The position numbers and the translations under genes were made by a program. A stretch of DNA of 64,000 nucleotides from Microtetraspora glauca (GTDB lineage Bacteria; Actinomycetota; Actinomycetes; Streptomycetales; Streptomycetaceae), in NCBI GenBank assembly GCA_000721275.1, contig JOFO01000015.1, positions 1 to 64,000 on the forward strand, given 5' to 3'. Position 1 is the first letter of the stretch. Each line of letters opens with the position of its first letter. Positions 46,670 to 55,645 of the stretch are shown here, piece after piece. The notes below the pieces were generated by a model. That model did no database searches and was not told the DNA's origin. It was given only the letters and a program-made list of their open reading frames with translations.

Positions 46670-47218
46670 GTCTGCGATCCTGCCAGGTGGGCCGCGCCCC
46701 TGGCCAGGGCGGCCGGGCCCCGGCGGCTGTGACGTGCGCGGCGCGGCGGTGCCCGGCGGCGGACGGTGGCGGGGGCGGCACGGTGCGCCACCCGGCACGG
46801 GCCCGCGCGCTGCGGACCGCGCTCCGCCGAAGTGGTGAGCGGAGCGCCGGAGGGGTGCCGCGGCGTGTGTCCTGCGGGGGCGGCGGGGTCCGCCCGGTTA
46901 GCGTCGGACAACGCTCGGTGATCTTGACGGCGGTTCCCCTGCCCGCCCGGCCTCCCCGGCCGCGCCCCTGGCCCCCGCCGAGCGGCCGACCCCCAGTCCC
47001 CCGGGAGCTTCGGCACGCCCGCGTGCGCCGGGGAGCGTGCGCCCGACCGCGGCCGGCGGTCCGCGGGCGCTGGACCGGGCGGGCCGGGGCGGGGGAGGGT
47101 GGAGCCGGGGCGGGGTGGGTTGGTACGTCACCGATGCCGGTCCCGTTCGCCGTACCGACTGTCCGCCCGCCGCCCGTTGCCCGTCCACCCGCTCCCCTAC
47201 GACCCGAGGAAGCCGCCC
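46670..47218. other. 549-nt intergenic region without a recognised gene
   Basis: This lies between the divergent TAXI and sugar-acid kinase genes. The sequence is very GC-rich. I found no convincing short gene, RNA or repeat in it. TAGCGT near 46899 and GAGGAAG just before the kinase start are the only suggestive promoter and ribosome-site elements. Confidence 0.5.
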
Positions 47219-48418
47219 ATGCGCCCCGTCCGTCCCGTCGTCCCGCCCGTCGCCCCGCCGCGCGTCGCCGTCCTCGCCGACGACCTGACCAGCGCGGGGG
47301 ACGGGGCGGCGCCCTTCCGGCGGGCCGGGCACCGGGCGCGGGTCCTGCTGTCCGGCAGCCCGCTCGCCGGGCACGGGCAGGAGGACGGCGTCCTCGCCGT
47401 GGACCTCGGCACCCGGCTCCTGGACGAGGACGGGGCCGCCGACCGCACCCGGGAGGCGGCCCGCGCCCTGGCCGGTGCGGGGCTGCTGCTCAAGACCGTC
47501 GACTCGACCCTGCGCGGCCACGTGGCCGCCGAGATCCGCGCCGCGCGGGAGGGCGCGGGCCGGCGGTCGGTGGTGATCGCCCCCGCGTTCCCCGCCGAGG
47601 GGCGCACGACGCGCGCCGGCGTCCAGTACGTGCGCGGGGTGCGCGTCGACGCGAGCGAGTTCGCCCGCGACCCCGCCCACCCCGTCCGGACCGCCGACCT
47701 CGCCCGGATCCTCCCGGACGCCGTCCTCGTCGACCCCGACCGGACCGGGGCGCTGCCCGGACTCCTCGCGGACGGCGGGCTGTTCGTCTGCTCCGCCGCC
47801 ACCGACGCCGACCTGGACCGGATCGTCGCCGCCGTGCCCGACCACGGGGACGTCCTGTGGGTCGGCTCCCCGGGCCTGGCCGCCGCCCTCGCCCGCCACC
47901 ACGCCCCCACCGGCCCCCTGAGCGCCACCGCGGAACTCCCGCCCGCCGCACGCCCGCTGGTCGCCGTCGGCAGCGCCAACCCCACCACCCGCCGCCAGCT
48001 CGACCTGCTCGCCGCCGCGCCCGGCGCGGTCAGCGCCGACACCGCCGCGCCGCTGGGGGCCGCCGACACGCCCGTACGCGTCCTCCACACGCCCCACGAA
48101 CGCCGGGCGGACCCCGCCGAGCTGACCCGCGGGCTCGCCGCCTCCGTCGCGGCCCTCGCAGACCGGGCGCCCTTCGACGGGCTGGTGCTCACCGGCGGCG
48201 AGACCGCCGAGGCCGTGCTGCGCGCGCTCGGCGCCCACGGCATCGACCTCCACGACGAACCCGAACCCGGCATCGCGCGCGGCACCCTCGCCGGACCCGC
48301 CGGCCTCGCCCCCGTCCCGGTCGTCATCAAGGCCGGCGGCTTCGGTGACGACCGCACCCTGCTGCGCCTGCACGCCCTGCTCACCGGCGCCCCGGCCGCC
48401 GGTCACGCCTCCAGATAG
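47219..48418 (+). CDS. four-carbon acid sugar kinase family protein (DUF1537 type)
   Basis: 399 residues from ATG 47219 with GAGGAAG upstream. The N-terminal domain begins RVAVLADDLTSAGDGAAPFR, the family hallmark, and includes KTVDSTLRGHVAAEI. The C-terminal nucleotide-binding part has LVLTGGETAEAVLRALG and VVIKAGGFGDD. Family members (OtnK/DtnK) phosphorylate four-carbon sugar acids such as erythronate or threonate in catabolic pathways. No partner dehydrogenase or isomerase is adjacent. Its last 16 nt overlap the end of the convergent response regulator gene. Confidence 0.87.
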   Translation: MRPVRPVVPPVAPPRVAVLADDLTSAGDGAAPFRRAGHRARVLLSGSPLAGHGQEDGVLAVDLGTRLLDEDGAADRTREAARALAGAGLLLKTVDSTLRGHVAAEIRAAREGAGRRSVVIAPAFPAEGRTTRAGVQYVRGVRVDASEFARDPAHPVRTADLARILPDAVLVDPDRTGALPGLLADGGLFVCSAATDADLDRIVAAVPDHGDVLWVGSPGLAAALARHHAPTGPLSATAELPPAARPLVAVGSANPTTRRQLDLLAAAPGAVSADTAAPLGAADTPVRVLHTPHERRADPAELTRGLAASVAALADRAPFDGLVLTGGETAEAVLRALGAHGIDLHDEPEPGIARGTLAGPAGLAPVPVVIKAGGFGDDRTLLRLHALLTGAPAAGHASR

Positions 48419-49047
48419 CGCAGCACCGCGAGGATCCGCGGGCTGTGGCCCTCGGTCCCGCGCAGCTCCAGCTTGTCGAAGACCGCGTTGAGGTGCTTCT
48501 CCACCGCGCTCAGCGACAGGTGCAGCCGCCGTGCGATCGCCGCGTTCGTGTACCCCTCCGCCAGCACCTGGAGCACGTCGCGCTCGCGCGGGGTCAGCCG
48601 GGCCAGCGGATCGGCGTGCGCGCTGCGGACCACCAGCTGCCGGACGACCTCCGGGTCGATCGCCGCGCCGCCCGCGTGGATCCGCTCCAGCGCGTCCAGG
48701 AACTCCTCGACCTGCGCCACCCGGTCCTTCAGTAGATAGCCGACCCGCTCGGCGCCGGCCGCGAGCAGCCGGGCCGCGTAGCTGCGCTCGACGTGCTGGG
48801 AGAGCACCAGGACGCCCGTCCCCGGCAGCCGTTCACGGATCTCCACGGCCGCCCGCAGGCCCTCGTCGGTGTGGGTCGGCGGCATCCGGATGTCCACCAC
48901 GACCACGTCGGGCCGGAGCGCCTCCGCCTCCGCGACCAGCGTCTCCGCGTCGCCGAACGCTCCGGCGACCTCGTGCCCCTCCTCCGCGAGCAGGCGGGCC
49001 AGTCCCTCCCGCAGCAGGGTCGAGTCCTCGGCCAGGATCACACGCAC
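48403..49047 (-). CDS. NarL/LuxR-family response regulator
   Basis: 214 residues from GTG 49047. The receiver domain has VILAEDSTLLREG, phospho-acceptor Asp in VVVVDIRMPPTHTDEG and K in YLLKDRVAQ. The LuxR helix-turn-helix is at about 145-205 (LTPRERDVLQVLAEGYTNAA). The MPPTHTDEG insert is typical of a subgroup found in Actinobacteria. It overlaps the kinase stop by 10 nt and is convergent with, and overlapping, the sugar-acid kinase. It may be cotranscribed with the kinase and dedA. Target genes are unknown. Confidence 0.92.
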   Translation of the reverse strand: MRVILAEDSTLLREGLARLLAEEGHEVAGAFGDAETLVAEAEALRPDVVVVDIRMPPTHTDEGLRAAVEIRERLPGTGVLVLSQHVERSYAARLLAAGAERVGYLLKDRVAQVEEFLDALERIHAGGAAIDPEVVRQLVVRSAHADPLARLTPRERDVLQVLAEGYTNAAIARRLHLSLSAVEKHLNAVFDKLELRGTEGHSPRILAVLRYLEA

Positions 49048-50219
49048 GGCAGCTCCGCGACGATGGTGGTGGGTCCCCCGAGGGGGCTGTCGATCCGCAG
49101 GACGCCGTCGAGCGCGGCGACCCGCCCGCGCAGCCCCGTCAGGCCGGAGCCCGCCGGGTCCGCGCCGCCCCGGCCGTCGTCCTCGATCCGCACGGTCAGC
49201 GGACCGCCGGGCGCCGCCGCGACCCGTACGGAGACGGCGGAGGCGTCCGCGTGCTTGGCCGCGTTGGTGACGGCCTCGGAGACGACGAAGTACGCGGCCG
49301 TCTCCACCGGGCGGGGCAGCGGCCCCGTCACCTCGTACGCGATCCGCAGCGGCAGCGCGCACCGCTGCGCCACCCCGCCGAGCGCCTCCTCCAGGCCGAG
49401 GCTGTCCAGCGCCGACGGGTACACCCGCCAGGCCACCTCGCGCAGTTCGGCCAGCACCTCCTGAGCCTCCCGGTGCGCCTGCCCCAGCAGTTCCGCCGCC
49501 CGCTCCGGGTCCCGGGCACCGCCCCGGCGGGCCCGCCCGATCAGCATGGCGAGCGCCACGAGCCGCTGCTGCACCCCGTCGTGGAGGTCCCGCTCGATCC
49601 GCCGCCGCTCCGCGTCCACCGCCTTGACGACGGCCGCCCGGCTGACCGACAGCTCGTCGATCCGGCGCCGCAGCAACTCCCGCTCCGACGGCCCGAAGTG
49701 CTCCCGCGCCAGCCGCGCGTCGAGCGCGGTCAGCGCGTACAGCCCCTGGAGCCCCAGGAACAGCAGCACGCCGCCGAGCACGACCTGCGCCAGCAGCTCG
49801 CCGGGCCCGAACGCGCCGCGCGCCACACCGCCGGCCAGCAGCACCGCGAGGACCAGCCCGAACCCGAGCAGCGCCAGCACGACCGCGCAGACGAGCCCCG
49901 CCCAGGACCGGACCGCCAGATACCGCACCGCGCCGGCCGCACCCGCGCCCTCATTCCCGTACGCCTCGGGGAACCGGTCGCCGAAGAAGCGCTCCCGCCG
50001 CCTGCGCTCCAGGCCCGCGAGCCGCCGGGCCCCGGCGCCGAGCAGCTCCAGGGAGCGCGTCCGCGTCCGCGGCCACAACAGGGGTCCGCCGAGCGCGACC
50101 CCGGCCACCAGCAGGTACAGCAGCCCCACCGGCGCCGTCAGGCACCCGGCCAGCACCCCCGCCGCCCGGCGCGCCCCGAACCGGCCCCGGCCGTCTTCCC
50201 GTCGCTGCACGCCGCCCAC
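49038..50219 (-). CDS. sensor histidine kinase (NarL partner type)
   Basis: 393 residues from GTG 50219. Two or three hydrophobic segments lie at about 25-45, 105-135 and 145-165. The HisKA_3 box is VDAERRRIERDLHDGVQQRL with the phospho-His near residue 217. The HATPase has SEAVTNAAKHADAS, EDDGRGGA and GSGLTGLRGRVAALDG. It is the partner of the response regulator that overlaps its 3' end. The gene starts 1 nt after the dedA stop, so dedA, kinase and regulator may be one transcript. Confidence 0.9.
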   Translation of the reverse strand: MGGVQRREDGRGRFGARRAAGVLAGCLTAPVGLLYLLVAGVALGGPLLWPRTRTRSLELLGAGARRLAGLERRRRERFFGDRFPEAYGNEGAGAAGAVRYLAVRSWAGLVCAVVLALLGFGLVLAVLLAGGVARGAFGPGELLAQVVLGGVLLFLGLQGLYALTALDARLAREHFGPSERELLRRRIDELSVSRAAVVKAVDAERRRIERDLHDGVQQRLVALAMLIGRARRGGARDPERAAELLGQAHREAQEVLAELREVAWRVYPSALDSLGLEEALGGVAQRCALPLRIAYEVTGPLPRPVETAAYFVVSEAVTNAAKHADASAVSVRVAAAPGGPLTVRIEDDGRGGADPAGSGLTGLRGRVAALDGVLRIDSPLGGPTTIVAELPCV

Positions 50220-50220
50220 C

Positions 50221-50883
50221 CTAGGCGCGGCGGTGCCGCGGCTCCGCGCCGCGTCCCCGGAGGCGTACCACGAGCCAGGTCGCCGCGGCGGCGACCACCA
50301 GCACGACGACGGCCTTGGAGGCGACGCCCACGTACGACTCGACCAGCTCCCAGCGGTCGCCGAGGGCGTAGCCGGCCCCGACCAGGACGCTGTTCCAGAC
50401 CAGGCTGCCGACGGTGGTGAGGAGCACGAACAGCGGGACCGGCATCCGCTCCACCCCCGCGGGCACCGAGATCAGGCTGCGGAAGATCGGCACCATCCGG
50501 CCGAACAGGACCGCCTTGGTGCCGTGCCGCCGGAACCACGCCTCGGTCCGCTCCAGGTCCGCCACCTTCACCAGCGGCAGCCGGGCCCACAGCGCGTACA
50601 TCCGCTCGCGGCCGAAGAGCGCGCCGATGCCGTACAGGGCCAGCGCGCCCACCACCGAGCCGAGCGTCGTCCAGAACAGGGCGGAGGCGAGGCTCAGCAC
50701 GCCCTGCCCGGCGGCGAAGCCGGTCAGCGGCAGGATCACCTCGCTCGGCAGCGGCGGGAAGAGGTTCTCCAGCGCGATGGCGAAGCCCGCGCCCGGCCCG
50801 CCGAGCGTGTCGACGAGGCCGGCCGCCCAGCCGGCGATGCCGCCGGCGGGCTCCTGGGCGAGAGCGGTCGGGAACGGCGTCAT
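50221..50883 (-). CDS. DedA family membrane protein
   Basis: 220 residues. Family features include FPPLPSEVILPLTGFAAGQG, where the Glu of the substrate pocket lies, and FGRMVPIFRSLISVPAGVERM with the conserved Arg residues. Five or six membrane segments are seen. DedA proteins act in lipid scrambling, undecaprenyl phosphate recycling and proton-dependent homeostasis. The adjoining two-component system on the same strand suggests envelope-stress regulation, but that is inferred from position only. A strong stem-loop lies just upstream of the start. Confidence 0.9.
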   Translation of the reverse strand: MTPFPTALAQEPAGGIAGWAAGLVDTLGGPGAGFAIALENLFPPLPSEVILPLTGFAAGQGVLSLASALFWTTLGSVVGALALYGIGALFGRERMYALWARLPLVKVADLERTEAWFRRHGTKAVLFGRMVPIFRSLISVPAGVERMPVPLFVLLTTVGSLVWNSVLVGAGYALGDRWELVESYVGVASKAVVVLVVAAAATWLVVRLRGRGAEPRHRRA

Positions 50884-50898
50884 GAGCCCTCCATGGCA

Positions 50899-50941
50899 GT
50901 GGGGAAGGCCCCCGGCGGACGTGCCGGGGGACCTTCCCCAC
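50899..50941 (-). terminator. long stem-loop upstream of dedA
   Basis: GTGGGGAAGGCCCCCGGC (50899-50916) pairs with GCCGGGGGACCTTCCCCAC (50923-50941) with one bulged base and a 6-nt loop. It stands between the hydrolase and dedA, both reverse-strand genes. It may be a second terminator or a structured 5' leader of dedA. Confidence 0.55.
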
Positions 50942-50981
50942 GCTAGGAACGGCTGCTCGGAGGCGGTATGCGCCTTCCCGC

Positions 50982-51013
50982 CCGGCGCCCTGCGGAAAAC
51001 CGCAGGGCGCCGG
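50982..51013 (-). terminator. terminator after the cysteine hydrolase
   Basis: CCGGCGCCCTGCGG (50982-50995) and CCGCAGGGCGCCGG (51000-51013) form a perfect 14-bp stem with an AAAA loop (UUUU in the minus transcript), starting 5 nt after the hydrolase stop at 51019. No U-tract follows. Confidence 0.8.
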
Positions 51014-51018
51014 AGGGC

Positions 51019-51639
51019 TCAGGCCGGCAGGTCCGCCGCCGTGGGCACCACCACGGCGAACACGTCGGTCAGCCCGGTCAGCGCGGCCCGCTTGAGCTCG
51101 GCGGCGGGCACGACCGTGCCGTCCGGCGCGGTCAGGGCCCGGGTGGCGGTGGCCTCGGCGACGACGGTCGGCCGGTAGCCCAGGTTGAACGCCGCCTGGG
51201 CGGTGTAGTTGACGCACATGTGCGTCATGAACCCGGCGAGCACCAGGTCCTTGCCGCTGCCCGCCGCGAAACCGAGGCCGGTGAGGACCTTCTCCAGGTC
51301 GGTGGCGTGGAAGGCGTTCGGGAAGTTCTTCACCACGACCGGCTCGCCGTCGGCCGGCGCGACCTCGTCGCTGATCGCGCCGACGTGCGCGGTGAGGTCG
51401 TACGGGGATCCCTCGCCGCTGTCGTGCTGGATGTGCACGACCGGGGTGCCGGCCGCCCGGGCCCGGGCGAGCAGCCGCGCCGCCTCGGCGACGGCCTCCT
51501 CGGCGCCCTCCAGCGCCATCACGCCGGAGCGGTAGGTGTTCTGGACGTCGATGAGGATCAGCACCGCCTCGGAGAGCCGGGCCGGCTCGTCGGACAGGCC
51601 GGAGAGGGAGCGCAGGGGAGTGGAGGGAGCGACGGTCAT
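51019..51639 (-). CDS. isochorismatase-like cysteine hydrolase
   Basis: 206 residues from ATG 51639. The family core is AVLILIDVQNTY with the catalytic Asp, a Lys in PVVVKNFPNAF and the nucleophile Cys in LAGFMTHMCVNYTAQAA. Members hydrolyse isochorismate, nicotinamide or carbamates; the exact substrate cannot be told. It lies 105 nt downstream of the GlxA-type regulator on the same strand, and such regulator-hydrolase pairs are common, so the regulator probably controls it. A strong hairpin ends the transcript. Confidence 0.88.
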   Translation of the reverse strand: MTVAPSTPLRSLSGLSDEPARLSEAVLILIDVQNTYRSGVMALEGAEEAVAEAARLLARARAAGTPVVHIQHDSGEGSPYDLTAHVGAISDEVAPADGEPVVVKNFPNAFHATDLEKVLTGLGFAAGSGKDLVLAGFMTHMCVNYTAQAAFNLGYRPTVVAEATATRALTAPDGTVVPAAELKRAALTGLTDVFAVVVPTAADLPA

Positions 51640-51744
51640 GTCGAGCCTTTCGTGAGAGAGAAAAGAGGCGAATGAGGGCAAAAGGGGTGTGCGTGGGAAA
51701 GGTGGAGGGTCACCGCTCCGGCGTACGGGCGGAAGACGTCCGGG

Positions 51745-52776
51745 TCAGCGGGCCCCGGTGCGGAACCGGCGGCGGTACGCCGCGGGCGTGGTCGCGAGCT
51801 GCCGGCGGAACGCCCGGTGCAGGGTCTCCACCGAGCCGAGCCCCGCCCGCGCCGCCACCTCCGCGAGCGGCGCGTCCGAGGTCTCCAGATGGCGCCGGGC
51901 CGCCTCGATCCGGGCCGCCTCCACGTAGGCGGCGGGGCTCGACCCCGTCTCCTGCGCGAAGACCCGGGCGAAGTGCCGCTCGCTCAGGCACATCCGGCCG
52001 GCCAGCCGCTCCGTGGACAGGTCGCCGTCCAGGTGGTCCGCGATCCACAGCCGCAGCTCGTCGATGTCCCTCCGGCCGGTCGCCGGACGGCTCAGCGGCA
52101 CCGAGAACTGGCTCTGCCCGCCCTGCCGCTTCAGATACATCACGAGCTGCCGGGCGACCGCGAGCGCCGTCTCCTCGCCCAGGTCCTCCGCCACCAGGGC
52201 GAGGGACAGGTCGAGACAGGCGCTGATCCCGGCCCCGGTCCAGAGCCGTCCCCGGTCCGCCCGGACGAAGATCGGATCAGGGTCGACGGCGACCTCCGGG
52301 TGCGCCGCCGCCAGTTGCGCGGCCGTCGACCAGTGGGTCGTCGCGGTCCTGCCGTCGAGCAGGCCGGCCGCCGCCAGGACGTGCGCGCCGACGCAGACCG
52401 ACGCCACCCGGCGGGCGTGCGGGGCGGTCTCCCGCACCCAGTCCACGACCTCCGGGTCGAGCCGGGCGACGACCCCGCCGTCCGGCGCCGGGTCGACCGC
52501 CCCCGGCACGAGGAGCGTGTCCACGTCCGCGCCGACCTCGTCGAATCCGAGGTCCGCGAGCAGCCGCACCCCCGCCGAGGTCCGCACCTCCCCGGCGCCG
52601 CCGGGCGCGGCGAGCCGCACCCGGTAACGGGCGGGGCCGCCCGCCTCCCGGTTGGCCAGCGCGAAGACCTCGGCCGGCCCGGTGACGTCGAGGAGGTCCA
52701 CGTCGGGGAAGACGGCGACGACCACCCGGTGGACGGGCTGCCCGCCGGGGGCCGGGGTGGAGTGCGTCTCGGACAT
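51745..52776 (-). CDS. GlxA-type AraC transcriptional regulator (DJ-1/PfpI domain plus AraC)
   Basis: 343 residues from ATG 52776. The N-terminal DJ-1/PfpI-like domain (about 15-190) reads VAVFPDVDLLDVTGPAEVFALA and carries RVASVCVGAHVLAAAGLLDG, where the elbow Cys lies. The C-terminal AraC helix-turn-helix pair covers about 235-335 (LSTERLAGRMCLSERHFARVF; LAEVAARAGLGSVETLHRAF). Such GlxA-like proteins are transcription factors rather than peptidases. It is likely to regulate the cysteine hydrolase gene behind it. It is divergent from miaB, with a 130-nt gap. Confidence 0.9.
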   Translation of the reverse strand: MSETHSTPAPGGQPVHRVVVAVFPDVDLLDVTGPAEVFALANREAGGPARYRVRLAAPGGAGEVRTSAGVRLLADLGFDEVGADVDTLLVPGAVDPAPDGGVVARLDPEVVDWVRETAPHARRVASVCVGAHVLAAAGLLDGRTATTHWSTAAQLAAAHPEVAVDPDPIFVRADRGRLWTGAGISACLDLSLALVAEDLGEETALAVARQLVMYLKRQGGQSQFSVPLSRPATGRRDIDELRLWIADHLDGDLSTERLAGRMCLSERHFARVFAQETGSSPAAYVEAARIEAARRHLETSDAPLAEVAARAGLGSVETLHRAFRRQLATTPAAYRRRFRTGAR

Positions 52777-52906
52777 GCCCCCACCTTCGCCCGCGCCGCC
52801 GGGTGACGGCAATGACGATTCCCTGTCACATCCGGACACGCGCGGCGGGAGGCCGGGGAGCGAGCGGGCGGCCGTCGGGGTCTCCGGGACCGCCTACTCT
52901 TGAACC

Positions 52907-54436
52907 ATGACCATCAGCAGCGACCGGAGCCCCGCAGTGGACGTCCAAGCGACCAAGAGTTACGAGATCCGCACCTACGGGTGTCAGATGAACGTCCACG
53001 ACTCCGAGCGGCTCTCCGGTCTGCTGGAGGAGGCGGGCTACGTCCGCGCCCCCGAGGGTTCCGACGGCGCCGACGTCGTCGTTTTCAACACCTGCGCGGT
53101 CCGCGAGAACGCCGACAACAAGCTGTACGGCAACCTCGGCCACCTCGCCCCGATGAAGACCGCCCGCCCCGGCATGCAGATCGCCGTCGGCGGCTGCCTG
53201 GCGCAGAAGGACCGCGACACCATCGTGAAGCGGGCCCCCTGGGTCGACGTGGTCTTCGGCACCCACAACATCGGCAAGCTGCCGGTCCTGCTGGAGCGCG
53301 CCCGCGTCCAGCAGGAGGCGCAGGTCGAGATCGCCGAGTCGCTGGAGGCGTTCCCCTCCACCCTGCCGACCCGCCGCGAGTCGGCGTACGCGGCCTGGGT
53401 CTCCATCTCGGTCGGCTGCAACAACACCTGCACCTTCTGCATCGTGCCCGCCCTGCGCGGCAAGGAGGAGGACCGCCGCCCCGGCGACATCCTCGCCGAG
53501 ATCGAGGCGCTGGTCGCCGAGGGCGTCTCCGAGATCACCCTGCTCGGCCAGAACGTGAACGCGTACGGCTCCGACCTCGGCGACCGCGAGGCGTTCAGCA
53601 AGCTGCTGCGCGCCTGCGGCGAGATCGAGGGCCTGGAGCGGGTCCGCTTCACCTCCCCGCACCCGCGCGACTTCACCGACGACGTCATCGCCGCCATGGC
53701 CGAGACGCCGAACGTGATGCCGCAGCTGCACATGCCGCTCCAGTCCGGCTCGGACACGGTCCTCAAGGCGATGCGCCGCTCCTACCGGCAGGAGCGTTTC
53801 CTCGGGATCATCGAGAAGGTCCGGGCGGCCATCCCGCACGCGGCGATCTCCACCGACATCATCGTGGGCTTCCCCGGCGAGACCGAGGAGGACTTCGAGC
53901 AGACCCTGCACGTGGTCCGCGAGGCCCGCTTCGCGAACGCCTTCACCTTCCAGTACTCCAAGCGCCCCGGCACCCCGGCCGCCGAGATGGACGGCCAGAT
54001 CCCCAAGGAGGTCGTGCAGGCCCGCTACGAGCGCCTGGTCGCCCTCCAGGAGGAGATCTCCTGGGACGAGAACAAGAAGCAGGTCGGCCGCACCCTGGAG
54101 GTCATGGTCGCCGAGGGCGAGGGCCGCAAGGACGGCGAGACCCACCGCCTCTCGGGCCGCGCCCCCGACAACCGGCTCGTCCACTTCACCAAGCCCGAGC
54201 AGGACGTGCGCCCCGGCGACGTGGTGACCGTCGAGATCACCTACGCCGCTCCGCACCACCTCCTCGCCGAGGGCCCCACCACCGCCGTCCGCCGCACCCG
54301 CGCGGGCGACGCCTGGGAGAAGCGCCAGGCGGCGGCCGCCGCGAAGCCGGCCGGCGTGCTGCTCGGCCTCCCGAAGATCGGCGTCCCGGACCCGCTCCCG
54401 GCCGCCGAGACCCCGGCCTGCGGCGCGGCACACTGA
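52907..54436 (+). CDS. miaB: tRNA-2-methylthio-N6-dimethylallyladenosine synthase MiaB
   Basis: 509 residues. The MTTase domain has [15 protein letters not shown] and [12 protein letters not shown]. The radical SAM motif is CNNTCTFC near residues 170-177. A TRAM domain lies at about 390-470, followed by an Ala/Pro-rich tail. It adds a methylthio group to i6A37 in tRNAs that read UNN codons. MiaA, which makes the i6A substrate, is 1.7 kb downstream, so both steps of the ms2i6A37 modification are encoded together. The second MTTase in the window is RimO at 13545; YGCQMN and NNTCTFC identify this one as MiaB. Confidence 0.96.
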   Translation: MTISSDRSPAVDVQATKSYEIRTYGCQMNVHDSERLSGLLEEAGYVRAPEGSDGADVVVFNTCAVRENADNKLYGNLGHLAPMKTARPGMQIAVGGCLAQKDRDTIVKRAPWVDVVFGTHNIGKLPVLLERARVQQEAQVEIAESLEAFPSTLPTRRESAYAAWVSISVGCNNTCTFCIVPALRGKEEDRRPGDILAEIEALVAEGVSEITLLGQNVNAYGSDLGDREAFSKLLRACGEIEGLERVRFTSPHPRDFTDDVIAAMAETPNVMPQLHMPLQSGSDTVLKAMRRSYRQERFLGIIEKVRAAIPHAAISTDIIVGFPGETEEDFEQTLHVVREARFANAFTFQYSKRPGTPAAEMDGQIPKEVVQARYERLVALQEEISWDENKKQVGRTLEVMVAEGEGRKDGETHRLSGRAPDNRLVHFTKPEQDVRPGDVVTVEITYAAPHHLLAEGPTTAVRRTRAGDAWEKRQAAAAAKPAGVLLGLPKIGVPDPLPAAETPACGAAH

Positions 54437-54551
54437 GCGCGACACACTGAGACCGCGCCCCGGGCGGCCGGGGCGCTGACCGAGACCCGCGCCCGGAGGA
54501 GCCGGTCGGCGACGCCGTGCGCCCGGCTGCCGGGGCAGTAGGCTGCGGATC

Positions 54552-55253
54552 ATGCTTGTCGCCGCAGCCGTGTGCCCCTGCCCGCCGCTCCTCGTGCCCG
54601 AGGTCGCCGGCGGCGCCGCCCCCGAGCTGGACGCCGTGCGCGAGCACTGCGCGGACGCCCTCGGGGTGCTCGCCGCCGCCCGGCCCGACCGGCTCGTCGT
54701 CGTCGGGCCGGCCCCGGAGGGCGCCACGGGCGCGTTCCCGGCCGGTTCCGCCGGCTCCTTCGCCGGATTCGGCGTCGACCTCACCGTGCGGCTCGGCGAC
54801 GGCCCCGGGGGGCGGGCGCTGCCGGCCCCGCTCGCCGTCGGCGCCTGGCTGCTCTCCCGTACCCGCTCCGACGTGCCCGTCGAAGGGCTCGGGATCGCCG
54901 AGCGGGCCGGGACGGAGGAGTGCGCGGAGACCGGCCGGCTGCTGGCCGGCGCCGGAGAGCGGGTCGCGCTGCTCGTCCTGGGCGACGGCAGCGCCTGCCG
55001 GACCGTGAAGGCCCCCGGCTACCTCGACGAGCGCGCCGCCGGCTTCGACGCCGAGGCCGCCCGGGCCCTGGGCGCCGCCGACGTGCCCGGCGTCCTCGCG
55101 CTCGACGCCTCCCTCGCGTACGAGCTCAAGGCGGCCGGGCGCGCGCCGTGGCAGGTCCTCGCGGGCGCGGCCGAGGGCGCGGGACTGGCGGGGCGGCTCC
55201 TGCACGAGGACGCCCCGTACGGCGTGGGGTACCTGGTCGCCGTCTGGTCCTGA
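54552..55253 (+). CDS. class III extradiol dioxygenase subunit B-like protein
   Basis: 233 residues from ATG 54552. The opening LVAAAVCPCPPLLVPEVAGG resembles the LigB-type dioxygenase fold, in which two His residues and a Glu normally bind iron. Here the usual HxxG/PHPP-type His pair is replaced by CPCPP, so metal chemistry may differ or be lost. The gene is conserved between miaB and miaA in streptomycetes and probably belongs to their transcript. No substrate can be named. Confidence 0.75.
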   Translation: MLVAAAVCPCPPLLVPEVAGGAAPELDAVREHCADALGVLAAARPDRLVVVGPAPEGATGAFPAGSAGSFAGFGVDLTVRLGDGPGGRALPAPLAVGAWLLSRTRSDVPVEGLGIAERAGTEECAETGRLLAGAGERVALLVLGDGSACRTVKAPGYLDERAAGFDAEAARALGAADVPGVLALDASLAYELKAAGRAPWQVLAGAAEGAGLAGRLLHEDAPYGVGYLVAVWS

Positions 55254-55273
55254 CGCGGACCCGGCCACGGGAA

Positions 55274-55314
55274 AGGGCGGTGGCCGCGGAGACGTGCTCC
55301 GCGGCCACCGCCCT
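55274..55314. terminator. bidirectional terminator between convergent genes
   Basis: A perfect 17-bp stem (55274-55290 with 55298-55314; AGGGCGGTGGCCGCGGA and its complement) has a 7-nt loop. It sits between the stops of the dioxygenase-like gene (plus) and the antitoxin-like gene (minus), 13-20 nt from each. Confidence 0.8.
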
Positions 55315-55326
55315 CACGGGCCCGGC

Positions 55327-55617
55327 TCAGGCGGCCGGAGGCGCGGGCGGGGGAGTGCCGTCGCCGGGCGTGCCCCGTCCGGGCGTGCCGTCGCCGGGCG
55401 TGCCGTCGTCCTTGTGACCGATCCGGTCGAGGGCGTCCTTGGCCTTGCCGGTACCGGACTGGATCTTGTCGCTGTACTTGCCCTTGGTCCTCTCGTCGAC
55501 CATCCGCGCGGCCTTGTCCAGGCCCTGGTCGATCTTGTCCCCGTGCTGCTGCGCGAGGTCGGCGACCTTGTGCTTGGCCGGGCCCAGCTTGGCCTTCAGT
55601 GAATCCATGAGACCCAT
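55327..55617 (-). CDS. antitoxin-like protein (Rv0909/MT0933 type)
   Basis: 96 residues. The first 65 are Lys/Asp/Ala-rich helices (LKAKLGPAKHKVADLAQQHG; KYSDKIQSGTGKAKDALDRI) typical of the mycobacterial MT0933-type antitoxin family. The last 25 are a Gly-Asp-Gly-Thr-Pro repeat (DGTPGDGTPGRGTPGDGTP), a low-complexity tail. No toxin gene is adjacent: the neighbours are a dioxygenase-like gene and a small hypothetical. In Streptomyces many copies are orphan and their real role is unclear. CsbD-like stress proteins resemble it as an alternative. Confidence 0.75.
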   Translation of the reverse strand: MGLMDSLKAKLGPAKHKVADLAQQHGDKIDQGLDKAARMVDERTKGKYSDKIQSGTGKAKDALDRIGHKDDGTPGDGTPGRGTPGDGTPPPAPPAA

Positions 55618-55645
55618 GGGGCACCTCTCCGTGTCCGTGTCCTGC

